From NCBI GenBank assembly GCA_021432635.1, contig MU270069.1, positions 248,001 to 312,000 on the forward strand: a stretch of 64,000 nt of DNA, read 5' to 3'. The DNA comes from Thozetella sp. PMI_491. Taxonomy: Eukaryota > Ascomycota > Sordariomycetes > Chaetosphaeriales > Chaetosphaeriaceae. This document shows positions 34,642-46,378 of the stretch, piece by piece. The stretch's first letter is position 1, and the number at the start of each line of letters is the position of its first letter. A model generated the notes under the pieces. The model did not search any database. It was not told the DNA's origin and was given only the letters and a program-made list of their open reading frames with translations. Made by a program: the position numbers and the translations under genes.

Positions 34642-36293
34642 GGGCATAATGATCCGACGGCGGCATAGGCGGTTTGCATCACGCGTCATATTAATGGAGT
34701 CTATACCCGAGCAGAATATCGAGAATCCTGCGGGTTTTGTTTTATATCCATCTAGACCCCCATACGGCGGCGGTTGGCTAAAAGGTTCTCGCTATATAAT
34801 GGCCTCGATGCTATGCCATCAAAACATGGTGAACAGGAGAGAGGAGAGTTCAGGCTTGTCGCATCTTGTATATAGATTACCCCTTCTTGGCACTAATTGT
34901 TTGGCTTCTGCCCTTGTATAGGGATTCAAGCCCGCCTGTGTTCTGTGCTTGCGTGTTCGCTTCGATGTATCCTGAACGCTGTCGTCTTGGTTTGTTTTGT
35001 TTCACCTCCGGGGCCGGACCAGAGGACTACACTAGGCCAGGATGCCACGTTACTTGCCTCATCTTGGAAGATAGGAGATATTAAATTTGGTATATTGATC
35101 TTTGGTCAGTTGTGTCCCACCGTGCTGAATGACGACTGTCGTAGGCGAGCTGGAGGATGACTGCATTGCGGGGAGGACTGGAGCACAGTTGTGCGAATAG
35201 CTGAGGCAGTTCCTTCAAACCGCTCATGTAGTACGTAAGTGATAGTCTTATCCGCAGACTACTTGGACAACAGCCCTGTGAGGTGAATCACCCATCATCA
35301 ATGTTGAAAGATGTCCACGCCGATGACGAACAGCAGTATGAACCCCGTGCCATCGCCTCCGGTTCTCACGAGTGCTAGTAGCCAAAGACTGCTAAGCGTG
35401 GACATCACCAGACTAACAGATAGGATGAGAAGTTTGGAACCTACCTTACCTTAACACACATATCATTTTGTAGCGTTGCGCCCTATATAGTGTCGAGAAA
35501 GAGGACATGCAATGACTTTGTTCGGCGGTATTAGGGGGGAAGCTGGAGAAAAATCCCCCCCCGAATACATCCCACATCGGTGTCCGCGCGAACGCTATTC
35601 TCTAATACCCACCACCGTTAACCAACAAAGTGTGCATTCGCACACACAATATATCGGCTGTTGGTTATCATGGTGTCCGGTCAATGAGTAGTTAGGCGTC
35701 ACCTTGTTATTGCAGTCATGTGGGCTACATAGAACCGGAGACAAGGATCAATAAGGCAAACACAGGTTATACATGCCCTGGGAAATAAGGGGGACAGCCA
35801 TGGTTACTCTGCAAAATGCTCATGGTATCGCGTCGCCATCGCTAAACAATTTTACCCCAAAATATCCTTCAGGTTTGATCTCTCTTTTTCCAGCCGTGTC
35901 ACAGATGCAATTAAATACGAAATCCACCGTCCAAGCCAGGGGAACAACTCTAGCATTCGAGGCTCGCGGATGCAATGCTATGCAAGAAAAACATGCCCGT
36001 CGAAAATGAGAAAGTCCCACGGAGCAAAATCCATCCAGAAAACACCGGTTGGCTGAGAAGGAGCACAAAGAAATAGTAAAAGGGCCATTCCAATGCATCA
36101 AATTAGGGTATCCTGCTTTCTGTATCTCGCCCATCCTATGCGTTCTATTCCCAATCCCTCCTAAATCGAGTAAAGAACCGTCCGGAGTCATCAACCTACA
36201 ACGGCTTCCCAGAATCGGTCAGCCAGATCCCCCGGGCGACCAGGGCCGACGTGGATGCAAGAGAAAGGGGGTCCGTATTTGGTCCTTGTCCGC
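34642..36293. other. Convergent intergenic region with an inverted-repeat element
   Basis: About 1.65 kb between the stop codons of the fibroin-3-related gene (plus) and the DUF8004-like gene (minus). It is more AT-rich than its surroundings and contains nested inverted repeats around 35619-35667. No coding frame is supported. Confidence 0.55.
35619..35667. repeat. Nested inverted repeat (hairpin)
   Basis: Outer arms TAACCAACA (35619-35627) and TGTTGGTTA (35659-35667) are perfect 9-bp complements. Inside them GTGTGC (35630-35635) and GCACAC (35640-35645) form a second perfect 6-bp stem around a 4-nt loop. The element lies in non-coding DNA between two convergent genes. It could be a transcription-termination structure, a protein-binding site or a remnant of a small inverted-repeat transposon; I see no clear target-site duplication. 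Confidence 0.7.
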
Positions 36294-39200
36294 TCAAAAT
36301 CCAAACCGCTTCTTCGACTTGCTCTTCTCCTGGTCCATGCCTTTGAGGATGTCATCAAACGTGCTGGCTCCTCCGGTCGAGTCGCTGTGCTTGTGGCCGC
36401 TCTGGATCGGCGGCACTGGTGGCAGTTCTTCGCCTTGGCCATACCCCGCTAGCTGAGCCAGGTTGCCGACAGAGCGGCTGCGGGATCCGAGTCGATGGTG
36501 CCCTTGCTGCTGCTGGAGGAGGCCGGCGGAGCTGCCCGGGCGCGAGCTGACGACGCGGCGCTCGCCGGGCGATCCACCCTCAGGGAACGGCAGCGGCTCG
36601 AGGCCCATGGCGACGCTCGACCGGTGGAAGTGGTTCGCCATAGCCGATGACCGGCCAGCCGGCGACGAGTTGCGGCCACGGACGGGGAGGAGCTGGGGCG
36701 AGCCCGTTGGCGAGCCGTGGCTGCTGTGGCCGCTAGGCGACGAGAAGGGATCCATGTCCTGGAAGACGTTGCGCGGAGGCTCGAGGGGCTCGAGACCCGG
36801 CGGTACCGTGGCGCCCGAGACGACGCGGCTGCCAGGCGTCTGCGCCGAGGTTGGAGTGCCGGTGGCGCTGGCTTTGGCAGCTTCCCACTCCTTGGCGGCG
36901 AGCCAGCAGTGGCTGCGCATATAAGTGGCCTCGACGCTGAACATGACGACGTCGGCTGACAGCTCGACGATACCCTGGCCAGCTGTCTGGTACCAGATCT
37001 TGCGGACCTCGCCAGCATCGTCCATCCACGGAAGGTTGCCCTGGGGCGGCTCGCACAGGAAGTACTCGACCCCTTCGGTGTGGTGCAGACCGGGCGCGTC
37101 AACGACCAGCATGGGCAGCGACTGGAGCACGACATACAGGAACAGCCAGTAGCCTACACGCTGGTCGGCCATGTCGTGCGGGAGCACGCCCTTGGCCTCC
37201 TTGAGCTCGAAGTCCTTGAAAGCAGCCAGGAAAGGCATCTGGAGCGCGTCAGTGTCGATGTTGTGCGACTTGATGAGGATCAGCAGCAACTCGTTGGCCG
37301 CGAGGCCCTTGTCGAACTTGGCCTGCTTCTTGGCTGGCAGCTGATTGTAATCCTCCCGGATGGCCGTCATAGTGGGCAGCTTCGGCACGTCGTATGGCAC
37401 AGGCGGCAGCACCGGAGGAGACGAGTGGTCGAACTCGCTCAGCATCTTGCGCAGCGCCGAGATCATCGGGTCGACATGGCCGCCTCCCAGATCCTCCTCG
37501 GGCTGCTGCTGGTCGATGACGCGCGGCGTGAGCGACTCGCGGTCGGCCAGCAGGTCGTACAGGGCGCAAAGGTCCGAGTAGAGCATCTTCAGGCAGACGC
37601 GGTTCAGGCCGCTCTGGGAGAAGCTGTTGCGCTTGCTGCGCGCCTTAGGTGGCCAGTTCCCAAACAGGTCCTTGTAGTAGCCGAGCACGAAGCTCCGCAT
37701 CTTGAGGAACGAGTTGCGCCACTCCTTGAAGCGCACGTTTCTGTACTCTTCGGTGGATGTCGACGCGGCGATGCCGGCGAAAAGACTGGGGAACTCGAAG
37801 GCCTCGAGCCGGTTGTTGGCGCCAGCTTGGCGGTTGACGAGGTCCAGATGGGCCCGCTCCATGCGGCTACGCGTGCTGGCCGTGATGGCACCAAAGAGCG
37901 GCGACTTGAGGTCAAAAAGGTCATCGTACTTGCCGACGGCGTGGGCGAATCCTTCGTTGTATAGGGTCCAGGAACGCATATGCTCGCCCAGGACCAACGC
38001 CTCGAGCGTCTTCTCGCGGCTGTGGCGCACGTCGGCGAGGTTGAACTGGTCGATGCACGACTCAAAGCGAGCTTCGACGGTCCCGCCGAAGCTCGACCCG
38101 TCGTAGCTGCTGAAGCCCCACTGCTGCAGCAGCTTGGCGATCTCAAGGAAGGCCGAGAAGATGGTGGGATGCGCGTTGGTGCAGACCAGCGGTTGGCCGG
38201 TCAAGAACGCGAAGAGATTGCGGCCCGCCACCAGGCTCTCGAGGTCAGTGCCGCTGAGTGGCAAGTACAGATGACCCTCGCTTGGGCCGTCGGACCCGGA
38301 ACCGGGCCGCGAGTGCTCGCTGCGCGCGATGGCTTCGTTGAGCAAGAGCTCGTTCAAGGCTCTTGAGTCGCTAAAGATCTGGTCCGCGACCTTGAACGAG
38401 GGACCGAGGCCGGCGCTCTTAGGATGGAGGTAGACGCAGACCAGCCCGTTCTCGTTCCAGAGCTCGGGCACCTGTCACGTCCGGAAGTTAGCAGCTACAG
38501 TGACATGTACATCAAACCAAGCACTCACCTTGTCGCCGTTGGTAAGCACGGCAGCACTGTACTCGGCTGTGCCGCCTGGGGACATGACCCATATTCCACC
38601 GCTCTTGCCCTTGCCCAAGTCCACGGAGCCTGACCGGGAGCGTCCGCCAGGAAGCCAGCTCCTCCGCAATCGTCCTCGAGACTCGTTCGCGGGGCTCGCG
38701 TCCCCACCGTCGACGGGCGGCGCTAGGCCCGGGGTCGAGATGTTGCGGACGCCGTCACCGGGGCCGGCACGGCTGGGCGGGGGCTGGGCGGAGCTGCTCC
38801 GCCCCCGAGCGTCGGGTGATGGCGAGGGCGACAGCCGCCTAGTCTGGAGGCGGTTGGGCTGCAGCTTGGCGTCGTTGGGGAGCAACTCGGCCGAGCTGCT
38901 CCTCTGTGCTCCCCGGGTCTTCTTGAGGGTCGGCGGCGAGGCCCCGGTCTCGGTGACAGAGGGGACAGGGGGCAACGGAGCATCCTTGAGCGGAGGAGGC
39001 GGCGGGTGATGGTGGTCGCCGAGCGGCAGGGTCGCCACCTTCTGGATCTTCTTCAGCATGTTCGGTAATGAGCCCTTGCGAGCGTGGGATTCGACTGGCT
39101 TCGAGGGAGGCGGCTCGAGGGGGGCCATTGATTCAAAGGGCGGAAGTTGTGGCGCCCCGGTTGCTAGCAAGTCGCTGCCTCCAAGGTCGTAGGAGGTCGC

Positions 39201-39635
39201 TGGGCGGTGGTTTGCGTAGCCGTTGGCAGAGGGAAGGTAGGTCGAGTTGGGCACCGGCTTCCGGGGAACCGGCGGGGCTTCTGAGGCATCTAGAGGGGTT
39301 GTGAGCGAGGGGATGAGATGGCCAAAGACAGCCAGCGTAGAGCTGCGCCTGTGCAGGGATTTGAGGTTGGGCAGCCAGCTCTGGCGGCGACTAGAGGGCG
39401 GCGAATCGTCCTCGACGGCGACGAACGGGTCGCTCAACGCCGAGCCCGAGGAGCTAGCAGACCCGGACCGAGGCGGTACCTTGGCGTCCGCCCCGGCACC
39501 ACGGCTGCCAAACCCGTCCGAGCCGACCTCTTTGTCACCGCTGGCAATGTAGAAAGGGAAATACGAGAGAGACAATGAAAGAGTGCTCCTGTTTCGCTTC
39601 AGGCTGGACCTCAGACGGGACTTACTCGACGTCAT
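36294..39635 (-). CDS. Large conserved ascomycete protein, DUF8004-like
   Basis: Two exons, 39635-38529 and 38471-36294, with a 57-nt phase-0 intron (GTGAGT...GACAG); 1094 aa. The first about 330 residues are Ser/Pro/Arg-rich and disordered with proline runs. A folded-looking region starts near WVMSPGGTAEYSAAVLTNGDK, crosses the intron into VPELWNENG, and continues for about 450 residues of mixed alpha/beta character (for example GRNLFAFLTGQPLV, GYWLFLYVVLQSLPML). The C-terminal about 190 residues are again disordered with Ser-rich and Gln-run sequence, ending in a basic KSKSKKRFGF. I recall this architecture from filamentous fungi as a domain of unknown function; the DUF8004 label is from memory. 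A GTAAGT five bases into codon 3 hints at an extra short intron near the start, so the N-terminal about 30 residues are uncertain. Confidence 0.8.
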
Positions 39636-40766
39636 GTCGGGCAACAGGGAGCCAAAGAATCGGGTGTGCTGGGTCGCGGGGCGAGGAGGAGCAGCACAGA
39701 CGTCTTTGGGGCCGCTGGTTGCCTCTATATAGCGAGCTGGAGGAATTTGTCTCTGGGCGTCGTCCGGGGCCGCGGCGTAGCTCTAACGTCCGGTCTCTGT
39801 TGTTTCGCAGTGACTTAGATCGATGGTCCACAGGCAAGGGGGGGTGCGTCGATGTCTGGGTGAGTCGGGACGCGTTGGCAACCGAGATGCTAGCTCGGCC
39901 GGGGTGGGAACCAGGTGGAGCTGTGTTACGAGGATGGCTCTGGCTCGGAGTGCGGCTTAGAGGGTAAGAGAAGGAAGCTCGGGGACGTACGAACAGACAC
40001 TGGCTGCACTGTAGGCACTGGAGGCACTGTGGGCACGAGGCTCGGAGGGATTACAAAGGAAGAGGTGCCCATCCAGTCTCGACCGCACAAGGGGAGCGGG
40101 TCAGGAGCAACGCCGAGGGGGGCGCTGGCTGGGTGGAGGCTAGGAGGTGCTGCTTAGTCGGAGCTCAGGGGGCGGGCCGACGGCGGAGGAAATCGGTGTT
40201 GCCGGCGGGGGTTGCGGCTGGGGACGGTGCATGTGTTGTCTTTGTTTAGAGGAGGAAGTAGTAGTTGGCAATGGTGGTTGTGGTAGTTATGGTCATTGTA
40301 GTAGAGAGAGCGTGCAGGGGCGTGGTCGAAGGGGTAGAGGTCTTTTGAGAACCAATGACGATGGGGGCGCAGGATCCCTCGTCGCTCATATTCTGACCTG
40401 CATTGGCGACTACCCCCTTCAAGGTGCCTAGTTCGGTATCAGACACGCATCATCATAACAGCACTGGGGCACGTTGCGGCGGCCATTCGATCCGCACAGG
40501 CAGCACAGGCACAGCATCGGTTGGGGAAACTACGTAGGTGATGCGCAGGCCTTGGCACGGGTACCGCGTCCGCTTGTCGGAGCGGCAGAGAGCTGCCACT
40601 TGGTGCCGCAACGCCGCCTGCACGAACGGCCAGCCCCTTAGAAAGTTGTCATACTGTACGTACTGTACCTAGTATTAAAAAAAAATAAGAGCCGACAGTA
40701 TGCCGCACAGTACCCCTTACGTATGGCACGCCTCCCCAAAGCTGGCAATTGTTGAGGAGTGGTCCC

Positions 40767-40790
40767 CTTTCTTTCTTTCTTTCTTTCTTT
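40767..40790. repeat. CTTT tetranucleotide microsatellite
   Basis: Six uninterrupted CTTT units followed by imperfect copies and a C-run to about 40835. Low-complexity tract in non-coding DNA. Confidence 0.9.
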
Positions 40791-42860
40791 CTCTCGTTCT
40801 TTCTTTCTTCACCCCTCCCCCCCCTCCCCCTTCCCCTTCTCTCCTTCCAGCCGCCGGATGGCCGGCGTGTGTGTGATTCGTCATTCGTCATTCGACATTT
40901 GGGGCGAACGAAGGTGAGCCAGAATTAGACCGGAGGGGTTACGAGTCGTCCGACACATGGCTTGCCCTGGGCTCTGCCGGCCGGGCAACCTCGACCCCCG
41001 GAGCAGGGTCGGTGGCAATTTATGTGGCCCATCGCAGCCATAGCAGGCCGTATAGCGTGCTGTCCACCCAAGAGCTTCCTCACTCCATGGTGGCGCAGCT
41101 CTTCCCCCTGACACCGGGTCCCTTGCAATGGGCTCCTCGTGTTTAAAGGTGGGGCGGGACATGTACTGTTCCTACAGAGCTCCTGTTACATAGGTACTGT
41201 ATCAGCCCTGGTAAGTACTTTATTCTACTTTGGGCCAGCCAAAGTTCGAGACCAGCCAGACCTTTTTTTTTTCTTTTCTTTAAGGGGGGCCTGTCACGCT
41301 GCCAAGCCTCCCTCGCCTGCTTGCGTGTTTGCGTACTTGCCCATCCGCCCATTGAACGATGGTTGTGCATGCAAGAAAAGGGGGGTGGGCCCGGTACGCC
41401 GGGTTATGAACGGCATCAATGCAGATCCCCACTAAGAAACTCGTCCCGCCCCAAAAAAAACACCAGATGACGTACGAAACGTCGTCCATCCTGGTTTTCT
41501 TTCTGTTTCCTGTTTCTTCTTTCCTTCTTACCCCGACCTACCTACTGTATACGCGGGTCCTGGCGTGCGAGTCGAGTAGATTGGATCTGGGGGTTCTGCC
41601 TTGTCGACTTCATGCCACGTCAATGATCGTGGTTACCCCCTTGAAGGCCTCATGCGTGCTTGTCCATGTATTGACGGAGTAGGAGCAAAGCTAGCTCAAG
41701 GTAGGCACGGCATAGAGCACATTCACTATTGCTCCGATGCTGGTGCGTGATGCGCGTGCGCGAAAGCAGCACATTGCCGCATGTATCACCACCGGTAAGG
41801 GCGCCACCAGTGTTGATTGGCTCCGATTTGGCTTCTATGGCTCGTCCTTTGCCAGACGCTGCTTACCTGCTGTCGTTTGCGTCCCATCCGCTAGCCACGA
41901 TCCTCCTGACTTTGTAGTGTTCATGAGACAATGTGCAAGACAAGCAGACTACGGGGAGACAAATGAGCTACCTAGTACTTCAAGGAACTCGAGGAACGAG
42001 AACTTAGATGGACGGATCCGGCCTGCGCTAACAATTGGCCATGATTATACGATGACCTAACGCTCGGGTCGCTTGAGCGTGCAAGACAGTGCCTCGGTAG
42101 ACTCGTAGCATCCATTCTATTGAGCACAGGTTGTTATGTAAATATCCCAATAGCCAACTGGCCCTCACTAAGCGTGTGCTTCTTCTTCGAGGTACTTGGC
42201 AACTCACAGCATCTCAGCCCAGCTCGGGGTCGTGTGCGCTGTCGTGGACCAGATGGCTCGCGCGGATATATCTACCTATCTTGGAAGTCACGGTCACCTG
42301 AACTGGATTAGCATCATGGGTCGAGAGCTGGACTCAATCCAGTCTCTGGGCAAGGCAAAGATTCTACCCAGTTGAATGTTATTGAAGAGTTGATCCTTGA
42401 CAGAGACTTGTGGACTTGGGAAACCTAGAATACACAACTCCCATGCCGCCGCCTTATGCCCAATTCTACACCCAACATCGGTTTGTCGCGTTCATAGAGC
42501 TCCAAACCAAGCACCTGTATCAACCGGCATTAACAGGTCCCTAGGGGATGGCGTTTCGCAAATCCACCCCGCATTTACCCTTTTCAGCCTCACCGGGACC
42601 CCTCGCTTGAGCTGTGTGGGCTGGGAAGTAGTCTCTGATCCTGTCACTGGCGAAGTGCGCCTGGCAGCCTTACCGGCCCAAAACGGTCTCACCGAGCGGG
42701 AGGAATCTCTCGGGTCTAGGCGGGTGCCTTGGGTTGTTATGGATTTAAGAGTGCCTGCCCTCCCGGCCGCGACTATATGCTTCCATGTAGTCTCTTGTCT
42801 GGTAGATATTGTCATATGAGCGTTTTGCCTCGGCGGCCAGGCCTAAAGCACCTCTCACTC

Positions 42861-42873
42861 CTAAATATAAAGG
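42861..42873 (+). promoter_or_regulatory. TATA-like element before the first Zn2Cys6 gene
   Basis: CTAAATATAAAGG lies only about 20 bp upstream of the ATG at 42892. If used as a TATA box, transcription would start at or after this ATG, so either the leader is extremely short or translation begins further downstream. A TTGCAG at 42878-42883 could instead be the acceptor of a leader intron. Confidence 0.4.
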
Positions 42874-42891
42874 TGTCTTGCAGCCTGAGCG

Positions 42892-45000
42892 ATGGAGATT
42901 CGGTATGAGTCGGGGCCGGGCCACCTCGACTTGCTCTTCGACGACGACGAGCAGGAAGTCCGGGATTGGTGGAAGCAATTTCTTAACGAAGATGCCTATA
43001 AGGAAATAGTCCTCGAAGGCGGAGCCCAGGAGACCAGCGATACCTCCATCCTCGTCACGTCGGACACGTCGTCATCCCCAGGCGGCGTGGTTTATCTATG
43101 CACGCCAGATGGCTCTTCTTCGAGCCCGGTGCTTCCGGGTCCCTCTGACCCTCGGCCCTCTCCATCTACGCTGTCATCCTTGTCACTGTCGAGAGGCTCT
43201 AGCCCGCACCGGCGACGGAGCCCCGCACGTCCGGCAACACAGAGAGCCCCCGAGCGCTCCCCCGAGGAGCCTTTCATCTTCTGCTTCCCTGCCGACCCCG
43301 GCGCGCCAGGCGGGGTGAAGAAGAGGCGTAGGGACTTCGACAACCGCCGGCGGAGAGAGGTTGCCAGCGTCAGGAAGGCGCGGGCCTGCGTCCGATGCAG
43401 GCTGCGGAAGGTCTCGGTAAGTCGGACCACTTCCGTTCCATACCTTTTACCGATCATCCATAGCGGCCTCTAACGCGCCCGCGCAGTGTGACACGCATGC
43501 CACCTGTGAGCCATGCTCGGCAGCTGCCGGTCCTATGGCGGGCTTTATATGCAGCCGCAAGAAGTTCCGCGAGACAAGAGCAGCTTCGGCCGACTTCCGA
43601 GCAGTTGAGTACACCAAGGACGTCCTGGCCTGCATTGAGCGTGAAAGAGTGCCGCTCGAAACGACTTCTCGCGTTGCGCTCCTGAGGTTCGACGACAACC
43701 ATCTCGAGTCCCCTTCGATCCAGGTCGTCGTCCAGAAGTATGGCCCGGAACAGCTGATGGGCACACGATGTCGTGGGGTCCATATCAAAGAACTAGGAGA
43801 CGATTACCAATACGACTCTCAGGGCGGCTCGCAGTATATGCTCGTCGACATCCCCGGCGCGGATGCGCTCGTCGCACTTATGGAAGCGCAAATCGCCGCA
43901 ACCCCGCGCAGGAACGTAGGCTTCGCCAATGCTATCGACCGGTTTGTCTTGCGCTACAGCCGAGGATCGAGCAGCCTCCCACTGGTGAGATTCGAGACCC
44001 GAGACTGCATGGTCCTGCCGTTCTATGCTGACAGTGAGGAAACAGCGCGAACTCGTCGCGGACGTCCATCGCCTCTCTTGCCTCACCAAGATTAGCCATT
44101 CTGTGACTTATGTGGGCGACCTCGACGACCCCGAAGAGGCTTCTACCTCAGTGGGCATCCAGGTGGCGCTGGTTGGAAAGGCGGCCGCTCACGCCTTGGA
44201 GGAGAGGGTGTTGGCGCGCTTGGACAAGCTGCTCTTCGAGGGGAAGGGAGCCGGGGCAAAGAACGGCCTGGCCTTGTGGGCTTGTCTCTGGGCCCTTATC
44301 AAGGAGTACAGGATGCATAGCCGATTCTTCGATGCTTTTCGGCATGTCGGCGCCAATCTGCCGCACGACTGGCTAGGTGCGTTGTCCCTCCGGTCCCGAG
44401 GTTGTATGGGCCGGGAAAAGAACACTGTTGCTGACGCCGACAGGCAAACCCCCATACGACCTGGAGATGGCGAGGCACATGTACCATTACCTGGTCTCGG
44501 TGGCAAGTCCCTCCAGTTCTCTTTATGGCCCACTCTTAGAGACCGTGGGAGCAGATGCAGGCCTAAAGGCGCCGCTGCTATGAGTTCTTTTTCGCAGGGG
44601 CATGGCATAGTCATCTCGAGACGCTCCTAGAATGTTGGTCACTAGCTGACAATCTCCCAGTACTCGGCGCTCTTCAAGTCCACCACGCCTCTGTACATAG
44701 ACTGGCGGCTGGACGTCAACCAAGACCTCTTCGCCCGGGATGAGAACCTGCTCCAGGCCTTCAAGTCTCTCCGGACCGAGACGATGTACTTCCGTAGGAG
44801 CTCCGCTTCCCCTTCTCGCCGAGGCACCATCAGTATAAATGGATGTTAACCTCTAGGTAGACCAGGAGTCACAGCTGCTCACTAGCGCGGAGGACCGCTT
44901 CCTCAAGCAGATGATCCTGGACCAAGAGATGGCGATGGACCCGCGAGTGGCGATGGGAAGGCGGAACAGCGCCCAGCCCTCCAAGAAGCGCGCTCGCTGA
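42892..45000 (+). CDS. Zn2Cys6 binuclear cluster protein, tandem copy 1
   Basis: Six exons proposed: 42892-43416, 43487-43984, 44046-44376, 44444-44499, 44661-44793 and 44861-45000; 560 aa. The acidic Ser-rich N-terminus (about 150 residues) precedes a basic patch (KKRRRDFDNRRRREV) and the zinc cluster CVRCRLRKVSCDTHATCEPC, spacing C-x2-C-x6-C-x5-C-x2-C, at about residues 166-185. The first intron falls inside the cluster, just before the third Cys. The remainder is mostly helical-looking, without the classical fungal_trans motifs, and ends in the basic tail SKKRAR. Intron 43985-44045 (GTGAGA, branch GCTGAC, AACAG) is needed to restore the frame; introns 44500-44660 (GTGGCA donor) and 44794-44860 are weaker. 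A DNA-binding regulator by domain; target unknown. Related to the gene at 46379. Confidence 0.75.
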
Positions 45001-46378
45001 GTCTGCCGGACCGAATGCCCGGTGCCCGCGCGTGCCGAGCTCTTGCGCCCGGTACCTCCACTTACGCACGACAAGACACGCATTGGTCTCTAATTCTCGG
45101 TGACGGGTGGCATCTAGGCCCGTCGCCTCACAGTACCTTCTGCAGTACCGCTGGCATCTGTACATCCACGATGCCCCCTCTATTGCCGCCTAAACCAGTA
45201 CAGGAGTGGCATCCAGGTAAATCTAGACTAGTCCTGATAGACTAAGCCGCCCGCCCGGAGCGTCACACGGGGGGGCAAGGGGGGTTCAATTCTCGGTGAA
45301 AGCACCGCCGGTCTATCGGGAGCCGAGAGAGATGCGCGCGGGTCCCCAGCCCGTGTGACCAGCCCCGACCTCTTCAGGTCTTTGCTCCCGGGCGGCTCAT
45401 TAGGTAGCAAGACATGTGTGCGTCGCAACCACCTGCCCATTTGCGTGGTTGCGGGATTGCGTAGTTGTGCCACTTGGCACTGGTGTCTGCCAGCGCGCAT
45501 CCGCGCAGCTGCGAACATTTTCGCCCCTAAATCCCAGTATCCTGCGGTCTAGCGACGGGCATGTCGAACTAGTACACCCGTCTCCCGGGCGCCACCCTCC
45601 TGCATAAGCCTGCATGAGCAGCTCGGCGGATTACAAAAAAGGCAGTAGCCCGGCCGCCCCCAAAGATCGGCTCGGGCTCACACTCTCGACCGCGGAGGGC
45701 GACGTAGGAGGGTGTTTTCCTGCAAGGGGAATGGTGAGGATGGCCATAGCATGCCCCCGGCGTGCTCGGGAGGGGACATGGAGTTCCCTGGGCAGGGCGA
45801 CAGCTAGGTGTCTGCCCAGCCCATACCGTCCGGGGCGGCGACGCCGGTTGTCTCGGGCCGGATCCGTTGGCATCATGGCGGGGCAAGGCCGAGGAAAGCT
45901 ACATATGCACGCCCACGCAGTACCATCTTTCCTGTGTCGCCCGCAGTCTCGCCCGCAGGCGCCCTATAGCTTACCGGCCAATCAGGCCGGGCTCATTCAC
46001 CGAAAACGAGCTCTTGGAGGGCGAACAAGCGGATTCGCCGCTCTAGAGCGCCGGTGGGCGAGGCCGGCCGTGTAAGAGAACCCGGGGGCGTGATGGCTTT
46101 GAGCGCGGAAACAGCAGAACCTACACATCGCCATTGACTCCTTCGCACATCTCGAGTAACCTTGACGTCTGACCTGTTTCGAATGAGCGCCTAACACGAT
46201 CCGTCGCTGACATAGCCTGTCGTGTCTGGCCAAAGAACCGCCCCCCCGGTTTTTTTCTCCTTGCCTTGGCTGATTCGTATCCTGCGATCTCGCCCCCTCC
46301 CCCCTCGGGGCACCTCCCTAGGTAATCTATCTATATATATACATATATATACAGGCCACCCCGTGGCGCGCGCTGGTT
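45001..46378. other. Spacer between the two Zn2Cys6 genes
   Basis: About 1.4 kb holding the 3' UTR of copy 1 and the promoter of copy 2. GC-rich frames on both strands lack domains, and I found no third zinc-cluster fragment. Confidence 0.5.
46331..46352 (+). promoter_or_regulatory. TATA-rich element before the second Zn2Cys6 gene
   Basis: An alternating TA tract (CTATATATATACATATATATAC) ends 26 bp upstream of the ATG at 46379. As in copy 1, the TATA-like sequence is unusually close to the start codon, which implies a very short leader if it is the core promoter. Confidence 0.45.

Larger units (their letters stand above)
39636..42891. other. Intergenic region, no supported gene
   Basis: About 3.3 kb between the divergent DUF8004-like gene and the first Zn2Cys6 gene. 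It contains a CTTT microsatellite and several C-runs. Open frames up to 140 codons have no recognisable domain or splice pattern. Promoters of both flanking genes lie at the ends. Confidence 0.5.

Noticed and set aside
34900-34960. tRNA-like box B sequence GGATTCAAGCCC
   Set aside because: No matching box A at the proper distance and no cloverleaf could be drawn.
37080-37964. 294-codon plus-strand frame inside the DUF8004-like gene
   Set aside because: Antisense shadow of a GC-rich coding exon.
43985-44045. Frameshift pseudogene interpretation of Zn2Cys6 copy 1
   Set aside because: A 61-nt intron with GTGAGA donor, GCTGAC branch and AACAG acceptor restores the frame, and all later exons join in phase to a proper stop.
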